DNA from: CAZHGD01 sp964531735
Lineage (GTDB): Bacteria; Armatimonadota; UBA10988
Assembly: GCA_964531735.1 (NCBI GenBank)
Contig: CAZHGD010000054.1
Span: 1-41,035 of the forward strand
DNA: 41,035 bases
Direction: 5' to 3'
A program made the translations under genes and the position numbers. Of the stretch, positions 22,603 to 30,364 are shown piece after piece (position 1 is the stretch's first letter; every line of letters begins with the position of its first letter). The notes under the pieces are model-generated. The model was not told where the DNA came from. It saw nothing but the letters and a program-made list of their open reading frames with translations, and made no database searches.

Positions 22603-25600
22603 TCAGCCGCGCTGGCGGAGTGTGTCGGCCAGCGCGCCGATCAGGTCGATGACCTGCTCGCCGGTCAGTCGGGCCCCACGGGCCGTGGCGGCGGCCACCG
22701 CGGCGGGCGGCAGCGCGGCATGGCTGCTGGCCGACATGCGCGCGAGCCAGTCGAGGTCGCGGCCGGCGAGGCGGTAGCCGCTGGCCTCCAGCAGCGCTGC
22801 GGTGCTGGAGGCCAGCGTGATGGCCAGCTCGTGCAGCGCCGCTGCGGCGGCCACGCCCGAGGCCAACGCTGGGTAGGTCCACAGCCAGGTCGTGCCGGCC
22901 CCGGCCAACTGCCGCACGGCCCGGTTGAGCAGCTCCGCCGCCTCGCGCAGCTCGTGCCGGCCAAAGGCCAACGCGGCCCTCGCGAACTGGGTCCGCAGCC
23001 CCCAGTAGCCGGGTGACTCGGCCAGTTGCTGCGTGGCCGGCAGCTCGAGCAGGGGCCCGGCTTCGGCCGAGCGGCCGGTGATGCACAACAGGATGGCGTA
23101 CTGGGTGGCATTCATGGCCAGCCCCATGGCGTCACCCGACTGCGCACACAGCTCCAGGTTGCGCTGTAGCGGCTCCAGCATGGCGGCGTCAGCGGTGCCC
23201 TGCATGCCCAGGCAGGAGCGGATCATGTTGAGCGTCACCTCGGACTGGACCGTGCCGATCCGCTCGGCCAGCTCGGTCGCCCGCGCGACAATCCCGGTGA
23301 GCCGTTGCTCGTCACCGCTGGTGATGGCCAGGATCGTCGCCGGCACGAGGCACTGCAACGCGCCGTAGTGGTCGCCGGCCGCCCGCTGGTGAGCTTCGGC
23401 CTCGGCCAGGACCCGGCTGCCCTCGGCCACCGGAGGCACACAGAAGGCGAGGCGCCCGGCGGCGGCCCAGGCCGCGGCGAGCAACTCGGCCGGCGCGTCG
23501 GCGGTGCGGGCCAGCACACGGCGGAGTCGCTCGTAGCCGACGACCGCGTAGCTGCTCATCTCCCACAGCGGCGACAGCGCCGCCAGGGCCGCGAGCGCGG
23601 CGGGCAGGTCGTGCTCGGCGGCCCAGTCGAGTGCGGCCCAGACGTTCGGCAGGTCGGGTCCGAGGGCGTCGAGGCGAGCCAGCAGGTCGGCCGGCAACGC
23701 GTAGCCGCGCAGTGTGGCCACCTCGGCCAGGTAGTAGGCCGCTTGCCGCTGGGCCACCTCAACGCGTTCGGCGCTGCTGAGCTGCGTCCACAGGTACTGC
23801 CGGATGGTGGGCAGCAGCGCATAGCGCGCTTCGCCGACGCCCTCGGCGCGACCGACCAGCGAGTAGCCGACCAGTTGGGCCAGCAGGTCGCCGGCCATCG
23901 GTTCGCCGAGCACCGCGTCGGCCTGCGCGGCGGTGAAGGTGCCGCGCAGCACGGCCACTCGCCGGGCGAACTGCTGTAGCGGCGCGCTGAGCAGTTCGTA
24001 GCTCCAACCGAGGCAGCGCCGTAGCGTGCGGTGTCGCTCCGCGTGGTGAGAGCCGCGTGGGGCGGCCCAGTCGTAGCGGCGATCGAGCTGCTCGAGCAGT
24101 CGCTCCGGCGGCACGGTGCCGACCCGGGCCGCCGCCAGCTCGATGGCGAGCGGCAGCCCGTCGAGTCGGCGGCAGAGCGCTGCCACGGTGTTCGCGTTCC
24201 CTTCGTGCAGAGCGAAGGTGGCGCGGGCCGCCGCCGCGCGGTCGGCGAACAGGGCCACCGCCGGCTCACTCGCTCGGGCGTGCAGGCCGATTGACTCGGC
24301 CGGCAGCGGCAGCGGGCCGAGTGGCAGCTCCCGCTCGCCTGGGACACCCAGGCGGTGCCGGGAGGTGGCCAGGCAGCGGAGGTGCGGGGCGCGGGCGAGC
24401 AGGCGCAGCAGCAGACTGCCCGCCGCGCCGGCGAGCTGCTCCAGATTGTCCAACACCAGCAGTGACGGCCGCTGGCGTAGCACCCACGCCAGGCGCTCGA
24501 ACGCGTTGCTGGCCAGCCCCGCCGGGGGCAACTGCATGGCTTGGACGATCGCCTCGGCGATGGCGCCGCCATCGCGAACCGCAGCCAGTGGCACGAACCA
24601 GACGGCCTCGCCGCGGCCGCCGCAGTGCCGGTGCGACAGTTCCAGCGCCAGGCGCGTCTTGCCCGCGCCGCCTGGTCCCGTGATGGTCAGCAGCCGACAG
24701 TCGGGCTCGTCCAGCCAACGGGCCAGTTGGGCCAGCTCCATCTGGCGGCCGTAGAACCGGCCGCCCGGCACCGGGAGTACGCCAACCAGGTCGCGCTCAG
24801 CGGCCGGCGGTGCGAAATGAGTGACGGGTTCGCCGGCCGGGGTGAGTTGGCTGAGGCTGTAGGACCGGCCGCCGATGCGGTAGCTGCCCAGTTCGCTGAC
24901 CGTGACCGCGGCCGGGCCCTGCGCGAGGAGGGCGGCGGTGGCCTGGCTGGCCAGTACCTGGGCCGGCGCCGCCGCCGCCGCCAGCCGGCGAGCGGTCGCG
25001 ACGGCCTCAGCCAAGCTGCCCGGACCCAGCTCCGCAGTGTGCAGGCTAGAGCGCACGGCGGCCCGACCCAGCTCGGTCAGGCAGGCCAGCGCGTCACGCG
25101 CGGTGCCGAAAGCCGCGATGGCGGCTCCGGCCTCGAGTGTGAGGAGCCGGCCACGATGCGCCTGGACCAGCGCGCCCACATCGCCGCGCCAAGGTCCGAG
25201 CGCGGCCAGCAGCGTGTGAGTCCCCGAGGCCGGCAGCGCGTCCTGACCAAGCGGGCCGGCCTCGGCGCGCACCCGCCGGCCGCCGGCGACGCTGTCGGCC
25301 AGGGCCACCAGGTCATCACTCGGCGCCAGGTCGAAGGTGGCCAGCGCCGTCCGGGCGCGGCTGAGTGCCTCGCTGGCGAGCGCTCGGTCGCCGGTGCCGG
25401 CGGCCACCTCGAGCAGCAGTCGCCAAGCTGCCTCGCTGCCCGGATCGGCGGTCACCGCCTGCTGCGCGGCCGCGAGCGCGGCTGCCGGCCGGTGGTCGGC
25501 CAGGCGGCCCGTCACCACTCGCTCGGCGATGGACAGGTAGTCGGTCTGCACCGACTGCTCGGCCACCGCGGCCCAGCCCGCGTAGAGTCCGTCGAGGAAC

Positions 25601-26025
25601 GGCCCGCGCCACCAGGCCAGGGCCTCCTCACACTGCGCCAGCGCCTGGTCGGGGCTGCCGGCGCGCGCGGCGACCGCTCGGGCGCGCAGCTCGGCGGCGT
25701 CGCAGAAGACGAGTTCGGGGTTCAGCGCCACCGTGTCGCGGCCGGCCAGGACGACGCGGCCGCGGAGCTGTTCGTTCGGCTCCAGCAGGCGCCGAAGATA
25801 AGTCAGATTGACACTCAGTCGCTGCCGGCCAACGCGGGCGCTGACGCCTGGCCAGTGCAGTTCCACCAGCGCCTCGCGGGCGTGCGGGCGGGTCAGGTGC
25901 CAGGCCAGATAGGCGAGGATGCGGGCGCAGTGCTGCGTCGGCCAATGGTCCACCTGTCCCGGCAGACCGGTCACCTGCAGGGGGCCCAGCTCCGCGACAT
26001 GCCAGACCAGCGAGGGAGACGCCAC
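22603..26025 (-). CDS. BTAD-type transcriptional regulator with pseudo-cyclase, ATPase and TPR regions
   Basis: 1140 residues from GTG 26025. The N-terminus (1-105) fits a winged-helix of the SARP/OmpR type (ARILAYLAWHLTRPHAREAL, SVNLTYLRRLLEP). A BTAD domain follows (about 106-248; ALAWWRGPFLDGLY, SEAAWRLLLEVAAGTGDRA). Residues 270-395 align by eye with the class III nucleotide cyclase domain present in related regulators, but the metal-binding Asp motifs are missing (see findings). A STAND-type ATPase begins with FYGRQMELAQL, Walker A GPGGAGKT (450-457, Lys456) and LLVLDNLEQL. The C-terminal third is Ala/Leu-rich and helical, fitting TPR-like repeats. No C-terminal LuxR HTH is present. Such proteins act as ligand-gated activators. 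The adjacent secreted glycosidase gene is a likely target by position. Confidence 0.85.
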   Translation of the reverse strand: MASPSLVWHVAELGPLQVTGLPGQVDHWPTQHCARILAYLAWHLTRPHAREALVELHWPGVSARVGRQRLSVNLTYLRRLLEPNEQLRGRVVLAGRDTVALNPELVFCDAAELRARAVAARAGSPDQALAQCEEALAWWRGPFLDGLYAGWAAVAEQSVQTDYLSIAERVVTGRLADHRPAAALAAAQQAVTADPGSEAAWRLLLEVAAGTGDRALASEALSRARTALATFDLAPSDDLVALADSVAGGRRVRAEAGPLGQDALPASGTHTLLAALGPWRGDVGALVQAHRGRLLTLEAGAAIAAFGTARDALACLTELGRAAVRSSLHTAELGPGSLAEAVATARRLAAAAAPAQVLASQATAALLAQGPAAVTVSELGSYRIGGRSYSLSQLTPAGEPVTHFAPPAAERDLVGVLPVPGGRFYGRQMELAQLARWLDEPDCRLLTITGPGGAGKTRLALELSHRHCGGRGEAVWFVPLAAVRDGGAIAEAIVQAMQLPPAGLASNAFERLAWVLRQRPSLLVLDNLEQLAGAAGSLLLRLLARAPHLRCLATSRHRLGVPGERELPLGPLPLPAESIGLHARASEPAVALFADRAAAARATFALHEGNANTVAALCRRLDGLPLAIELAAARVGTVPPERLLEQLDRRYDWAAPRGSHHAERHRTLRRCLGWSYELLSAPLQQFARRVAVLRGTFTAAQADAVLGEPMAGDLLAQLVGYSLVGRAEGVGEARYALLPTIRQYLWTQLSSAERVEVAQRQAAYYLAEVATLRGYALPADLLARLDALGPDLPNVWAALDWAAEHDLPAALAALAALSPLWEMSSYAVVGYERLRRVLARTADAPAELLAAAWAAAGRLAFCVPPVAEGSRVLAEAEAHQRAAGDHYGALQCLVPATILAITSGDEQRLTGIVARATELAERIGTVQSEVTLNMIRSCLGMQGTADAAMLEPLQRNLELCAQSGDAMGLAMNATQYAILLCITGRSAEAGPLLELPATQQLAESPGYWGLRTQFARAALAFGRHELREAAELLNRAVRQLAGAGTTWLWTYPALASGVAAAAALHELAITLASSTAALLEASGYRLAGRDLDWLARMSASSHAALPPAAVAAATARGARLTGEQVIDLIGALADTLRQRG

Positions 26026-26084
26026 CGTGCCCTATCCGTCAACGCGTCGAACGCGACCTGGTATTGGCGCCGGTGGAATCAGGT

Positions 26085-26105
26085 CCTTCAAAGACTTCTT
26101 TAAGG
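26085..26105. promoter_or_regulatory. AT-rich imperfect palindrome upstream of the BTAD regulator gene
   Basis: CCTTCAAAG and CTTTAAGG face each other four bases apart, 60-80 bases before the GTG start, in an otherwise GC-rich gap. It may be an operator or part of the promoter; no clear -35/-10 pair could be set. Confidence 0.3.
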
Positions 26106-26156
26106 GTTCCGTGTTACAACTACCGCGGGGAGCGTGCCGGAATGGCAGCGCTTGGA

Positions 26157-26190
26157 CTGGTAGCCGCTTACGCGGCCGGACGGCTACCAG
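26157..26190. other. 10-bp perfect hairpin in the intergenic region
   Basis: CTGGTAGCCG (26157-26166) pairs with CGGCTACCAG (26181-26190) around a 14-base loop that can form its own 4-bp stem. It lies in the 271-bp gap between the BTAD gene and the small gene at 26533. It could be a leader structure, a second terminator or a small RNA. Confidence 0.4.
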
Positions 26191-26236
26191 CGGGGTCCAC
26201 GACCAGCGCCGCGGCGTTGGCAGGGGCATAGTCGCC

Positions 26237-26278
26237 GGGGCCGGGACCAGGAGCGTCAGCGCTCACGGTCCCGGCCCC
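26237..26278 (-). terminator. Hairpin terminator of the argS-guaB operon
   Basis: GGGGCCGGGACC (26237-26248) pairs with GGTCCCGGCCCC (26267-26278). The loop holds a second stem, GAGCG/CGCTC with a TCAG tetraloop. It begins about 18 bases past the last stop codon of the leftward operon. Confidence 0.68.
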
Positions 26279-26296
26279 AGGGGTCTGGTTCGGGAA

Positions 26297-26533
26297 TCAG
26301 TCCTCGGCCAGCACCTGGTCGAGCAGCTTCCGGTCCTTCAGCATCTCCACCACGCTATCAAGCTGGATGATGCGCCCGGAGGTCAGGTCGTGCAGCAAGA
26401 ACTTGCCCGAGGTGTTCCAGTTGGTGGTCGGCAGGATGAGGCGCAGTTCGCCCTCGCCCTTCTCCGGCGGCACGCGCAATCGCATCAGCTTGCGCTCGTC
26501 CAGCCGATACCCCTCGACCTCGATCACTGCCAT
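26297..26533 (-). CDS. Small conserved-looking hypothetical protein, last gene of the guaB operon
   Basis: 78 residues from ATG 26533, with AGAGGTG upstream; a GTG at 26542 would overlap that site, so ATG is preferred. The protein is mixed strand and helix (MAVIEVEGYRLDERKL, ELRLILPTTNWNTSGKFLLHD, SVVEMLKDRKLLDQVL), has no Cys and no membrane segment, and looks like a small soluble fold. I do not recognise it. It follows guaB by 29 bases on the same strand and is closed by a strong terminator, so it is the distal gene of that operon. Confidence 0.65.
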   Translation of the reverse strand: MAVIEVEGYRLDERKLMRLRVPPEKGEGELRLILPTTNWNTSGKFLLHDLTSGRIIQLDSVVEMLKDRKLLDQVLAED

Positions 26534-26562
26534 GGTCAGCACCTCTGACGCTTTTGGAGTCC

Positions 26563-28047
26563 TCAGCGTAGCTGATAGTTTGGCGCCTCGCGCGTGATCA
26601 CCACATCATGCGGGTGGCTTTCACGCAGACCCGCCGCGGTGATCAGGGCGAATCGCGTCTGCGTGCGCAACTCCTCGATGGTGGCCACGCCGCAGTAGCC
26701 CATGCCGGCTCGGATGCCGCCCACCAGATGGAACACCAGCGTCGCCAACGGACCCTTGTACGGCACGCGGCCCTCGATTCCTTCGGGCACGTGGCCGGCA
26801 TCACTGGTCTTGGCGTAGCGATCGCTGCCGGCCTTCATCGCCGCCAGCGAGCCCATGCCGCGGTACTCTTTGTACGTGCGGCCCTCGAACAGCACGGTAT
26901 CGCCCGGGCTCTCCTCGGCGCCGGCGAACAGGCTGCCGATCATCACCGCGTGGGCCCCGGCGGCGATGGCCTTGGTGCAGTCGCCGGTGAACTTGATGCC
27001 ACCGTCGGCGATGATCGGCACGTCGGTGCCGGCCGCCGCCTCGGCGCACCAGGCCACGGCGGTGACCTGCGCCATGCCGGCGCCCGAAATGACGCGCGTG
27101 GTGCAGATGGAGCCCGGCCCCATGCCGACCTTGACGCCGTCGGCGCCGGCGTCGATCAGCGCCTTGGTGCCGTCGGCGGTGGCGACGTTGCCGGCCACGA
27201 CCTGTACGTCGTCGCCGAACTGCCGCTTGACCTCCTTCAGCGTATCGATGACGTTCTTGCTGTAGCCATGCGCCGTGTCGATGAACAGCACGTCGGCGTT
27301 GGCTTGCAGCAGGCGCTCGGCGCGTTCGAGACCGGCGGCGCCGGTGCCGATGGCCGCCCCGACGCGCAGGCGGCCGAGGTCGTCCTTGCAGGCGTTGGGG
27401 AACTCGATCACCTTCTGGATATCCTTGACGGTGATCAGTCCGCGCAGGTGGTACTGCTCATCGACCACCAGCAGTTTCTCGATGCGGTGCTGGTGCAGGT
27501 GCTCCTGCGCCTCTTCGAGCGTCGTGCCCTCGGGTACGGTGACCAGGTCCTCGCAGGTCATGTAGGCGCTGACCGGCTGCTCGACATCGCGGACGAAGCG
27601 CAGGTCGCGATTGGTCAGGATGCCGACGAGCTTGCCGTCCGCCAGGGTCACCGGCACGCCGGAGATCTTGAACCGCGCCATGAGGTCGAGCGCCTCGGAC
27701 ACCTTGGCGCTTGGTGGCAGCGTGATCGGATCGACGATCATGCCGCTCTCCGACCGTTTGACCTTGTCCACTTCGCCGGCCTGGCGTTCGACCGGCATGT
27801 TGCGATGGATGACGCCGAGGCCGCCCTCCTGGGCCAGGGCGATGGCCAGGCGGGCTTCGGTCACGGTGTCCATGGCGGAGCTGAGTATCGGCACGCTGAG
27901 GCTGACCCGCCGGGTCACCTGAGTGCGGACCTCGACGGCGTCCGGCATCACCTCGGCGAAGCCGGGCACCAGCAGGACGTCATCGAAGCTCAGCGATTCC
28001 AGGTCAAACCGCGCCTGCCAGCTCGGAATCCTGTTGCTCGGGCTCAT
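26563..28047 (-). CDS. guaB: Inosine-5'-monophosphate dehydrogenase
   Basis: 494 residues, normal length. GuaB oxidises IMP to XMP with NAD+, the committed step to GMP, in the cytoplasm. The N-terminus has the family strand LSFDDVLLVPGFAEVMP. A CBS pair is inserted at about 104-220 (MIVDPITLPPSAKVSEAL and TCEDLVTVPEGTTLEEA). The catalytic loop GPGSICTTRVISGAG has Cys315, and EYRGMGSLAAMKAGSDRY is the flap segment. The ATG overlaps the rpe stop by 4 nt, so translation is probably coupled. Confidence 0.98.
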   Translation of the reverse strand: MSPSNRIPSWQARFDLESLSFDDVLLVPGFAEVMPDAVEVRTQVTRRVSLSVPILSSAMDTVTEARLAIALAQEGGLGVIHRNMPVERQAGEVDKVKRSESGMIVDPITLPPSAKVSEALDLMARFKISGVPVTLADGKLVGILTNRDLRFVRDVEQPVSAYMTCEDLVTVPEGTTLEEAQEHLHQHRIEKLLVVDEQYHLRGLITVKDIQKVIEFPNACKDDLGRLRVGAAIGTGAAGLERAERLLQANADVLFIDTAHGYSKNVIDTLKEVKRQFGDDVQVVAGNVATADGTKALIDAGADGVKVGMGPGSICTTRVISGAGMAQVTAVAWCAEAAAGTDVPIIADGGIKFTGDCTKAIAAGAHAVMIGSLFAGAEESPGDTVLFEGRTYKEYRGMGSLAAMKAGSDRYAKTSDAGHVPEGIEGRVPYKGPLATLVFHLVGGIRAGMGYCGVATIEELRTQTRFALITAAGLRESHPHDVVITREAPNYQLR

Positions 28048-28706
28048 GCGGTCAGCCTCCTCAACTCGGCAATAGCCGTGGCATAGTCCTTACCGTTGAC
28101 GAACACGCTGGAACCGCCACCGACCACCAGATTGGCGCCGGCGTCGACGATGCTGCGGATGTTCTCCGGACTGACGCCACCGTCGACGGCGATCTGGGTG
28201 CTCGCGTCGAGGGCGTCGATCATCAGCCGGAGCTGCTCGATCTTGCGCAGCATCGAGGGGATGAACGGCTGCCCGGCAAAGCCGGGATTGACCGTCATCA
28301 CGGTGACCTGGTCGACATAGTCCAAGATGGGTTCGAGGCAGACAATTGGCGTCGCCGGGTTGAGCGCCACACCGGTCTCGACCTGTTCGAAGCTGCGGAT
28401 GTACTGCAAGGTACGCAGCAGATGGGTGCAGGCCTCGGCGTGGACGGTGACGCGGGCGCTGCCGGCGATGATGTACTGCTCGATGAGGTGGTCCGGCTCG
28501 CGCACCATCAGGTGCGTCTCGAACGGCAGGTCGGTCTTCTCGCGCAGCGCCTCCAGCACCAACTGGCCGATGGTGATGTTGGGGACGAACTGACCGTCCA
28601 TGACATCGAAGTGGAGCTGGTCGGCCCCGGCGGCTTCGAGGGCGACCACCTCGGCGCCGAGGCGGCTGAAGTCGGCGCAGATGATGGAGGGAGCGATAGC
28701 TACCAT
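28044..28706 (-). CDS. rpe: Ribulose-phosphate 3-epimerase
   Basis: 220 residues, the standard size, from ATG 28706; a much longer open frame upstream is antisense-like filler. Rpe interconverts ribulose-5-phosphate and xylulose-5-phosphate in the pentose phosphate pathway. It is a TIM-barrel with APSIICADFSRL at the start, metal and catalytic residues His32, Asp34 and Asp37 in LHFDVMDGQFVPN, VMTVNPGFAGQPFI, and the phosphate-binding end AVDGGVSPEN ... ANLVVGGGSSVF. The gene lies 5 bases after argS and overlaps guaB by 4. Confidence 0.97.
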   Translation of the reverse strand: MVAIAPSIICADFSRLGAEVVALEAAGADQLHFDVMDGQFVPNITIGQLVLEALREKTDLPFETHLMVREPDHLIEQYIIAGSARVTVHAEACTHLLRTLQYIRSFEQVETGVALNPATPIVCLEPILDYVDQVTVMTVNPGFAGQPFIPSMLRKIEQLRLMIDALDASTQIAVDGGVSPENIRSIVDAGANLVVGGGSSVFVNGKDYATAIAELRRLTA

Positions 28707-28711
28707 GGCAG

Positions 28712-30361
28712 TCACATGCTTTCTGGGGCGCTGACCCCGACCATGTCGAGCACGTTCCGCAGGACCATTCGCGCGGCCGTGGCCAGCTCGAGGCGGGCCC
28801 GGCCGGTGCGGCGCTCCGCGGCCGAGAGAATCGGACAGCGATCGTAGAAGGCGTGGAAGGCCGTGGCGACCTCGGCGGCGTAGGTGGTCAGCCGGTGCGG
28901 CTCCAGCTCCTCGAGCGCCCGCTGCAAGACCTCGGGCAGCAGGGCGAGTTGCGTCACCAGATTCCGCTCGGCTTCGTGTTCGAGCGCCGTCAGGTCGAGC
29001 GGCTCGCCGGCCAGGTCGGCGGCTTCGGGCTTGGCGAAGATGCTGCACAGCCGCGCGTGCGCGTACTGCACGTAGTACATCGGGTTGTCGTTGGCCTGCT
29101 TCTTGGCCAGGTCGAGGTCGAACTCGAGATGGCTGCGCGGCGACCGCATGGTGAAGAAGTAGCGCACGGCGTCGGCGCCCACTTCGTCGAGCAGGTCGTC
29201 GAGCGTCTCGAAGTTGGCCTTGCGGGTGCTCATCTTGACCAACTGGCCGCCGCGCTGCAGCGTGACGAACTGGTAGATGACCACCTTGATGGCCTCGATG
29301 TTGGCACCGAGCGCCCGGATGGCCGCCAGCACCTCCTGACAGGTGTCGATGTGGTCGGCGCCGAAAACGTCGATGATGTGGTCGAAGCCGCGGCGGAGCT
29401 TGTCGCGGTGGTAGGCCATGTCGGGCAGCCGGTAGGTCGGCTCGCCCGACGACTTGATGATCACCGGGTCCTTGTCGAGCCCGACGGCCGTGCCCCGGAA
29501 CCAGACCGCGCCGTCCAGGTCGTAGGCCAGGTCCTTGGCGCGCAGGCCGGCGACGACCTCATCGATGGCGCCGTTGTCGTACAGCGTCATCTCGTTGAAG
29601 AAGTTGTCGAACCGGATGCCGAGCCGCTCGCAGGTGCCCCGGATGTCCTCGAAGATGGCCTGCTCGGCCGCGCTGCGGAAGACGTCCAGCCCGGATTCGG
29701 CCAGGGAGTCCTGGTGCGCGTCGCGCAGCGTGGCGGCGATGTCGGCGATGTAGCCGCCCTCGTAGCCGTCCTCGGGGAACTCGCTGGGCAGGCCCAGTTG
29801 CTCACGGTAACGGGCGCGGACGCTGTCGCCGAGGACGCGCATCTGGCGGCCGCCGTTGTTGAAGTAGTACTCTCGGGTGACCGCATAGCCGGCCCATTCG
29901 TAGAGCCGGGCGATGACGTCGCCGAGGATGGCGTTGCGGCCGTGGCCGACGGTGAGCGGACCGGTCGGGTTGGCGCTGACGAACTCGACCAGCGCGGTCC
30001 GGTCAGCGCCGACCTCCAGCCGCCCGAAGTCGCGGTCGGCCTGGACGATGCGGGCCACCAGATGCTGGTACCACTGGTCGTCCACGTAGAAGTTGAGGAA
30101 GCCCGGCCCGGCGACTTCGACGCGGCTGATGGTCCCGGCCGGGAACTCCAGGTCGGCGGCCAGCACTTCGGCCAGCCCGCGGCGATCGCGGATCTCGAGC
30201 AGGCCCGCGACTTGCAGGGCCACGTTGCTGGCCAAGTCGCCGTGGTCTTTGCGGGCCGGTGGCGTGACCTGGAAGTCGACCGCGTCGGCGTTCAGCCCAG
30301 CGTGATCGGTGGCCAGTCGGCGAAGCGCGCTCCGTAGCGCGGTGGCAATCAGGTTCTTCAT
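28712..30361 (-). CDS. argS: Arginyl-tRNA synthetase (class I)
   Basis: 549 residues, typical of ArgS, which charges tRNA-Arg. The N-terminal Add-1 domain has ARKDHGDLASNVALQVA. The HIGH-type motif is TVGHGRN (137-143), preceded by EFVSANPTGPL. The KMSK-equivalent region reads VKMSTRKANFETLDDLLDEVG. The C-terminal anticodon-binding domain ends in the usual LDMVGVSAPESM. It starts 3 bases after the CBS-DUF1385 gene and ends 5 bases before rpe. Confidence 0.97.
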   Translation of the reverse strand: MKNLIATALRSALRRLATDHAGLNADAVDFQVTPPARKDHGDLASNVALQVAGLLEIRDRRGLAEVLAADLEFPAGTISRVEVAGPGFLNFYVDDQWYQHLVARIVQADRDFGRLEVGADRTALVEFVSANPTGPLTVGHGRNAILGDVIARLYEWAGYAVTREYYFNNGGRQMRVLGDSVRARYREQLGLPSEFPEDGYEGGYIADIAATLRDAHQDSLAESGLDVFRSAAEQAIFEDIRGTCERLGIRFDNFFNEMTLYDNGAIDEVVAGLRAKDLAYDLDGAVWFRGTAVGLDKDPVIIKSSGEPTYRLPDMAYHRDKLRRGFDHIIDVFGADHIDTCQEVLAAIRALGANIEAIKVVIYQFVTLQRGGQLVKMSTRKANFETLDDLLDEVGADAVRYFFTMRSPRSHLEFDLDLAKKQANDNPMYYVQYAHARLCSIFAKPEAADLAGEPLDLTALEHEAERNLVTQLALLPEVLQRALEELEPHRLTTYAAEVATAFHAFYDRCPILSAAERRTGRARLELATAARMVLRNVLDMVGVSAPESM

Positions 30362-30364
30362 GGC

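Noticed and set aside
24541..26103. 520-codon open frame opposite the BTAD regulator
   Set aside because: Same compositional artefact: no motifs, and it mirrors an intact ATPase on the other strand.
26131..26230. tRNA-Leu-like segment (GGAATGGCAGCGCTTGGACT)
   Set aside because: The D-arm resembles tRNA-Leu, but no seven-base acceptor stem, anticodon stem or GTTCGA-type T-loop can be formed, so no tRNA is called.
28707..29048. N-terminal extension of rpe
   Set aside because: It overlaps argS in another frame and is Arg/Ala-rich; Rpe at 28706 already has full length and a conserved start.
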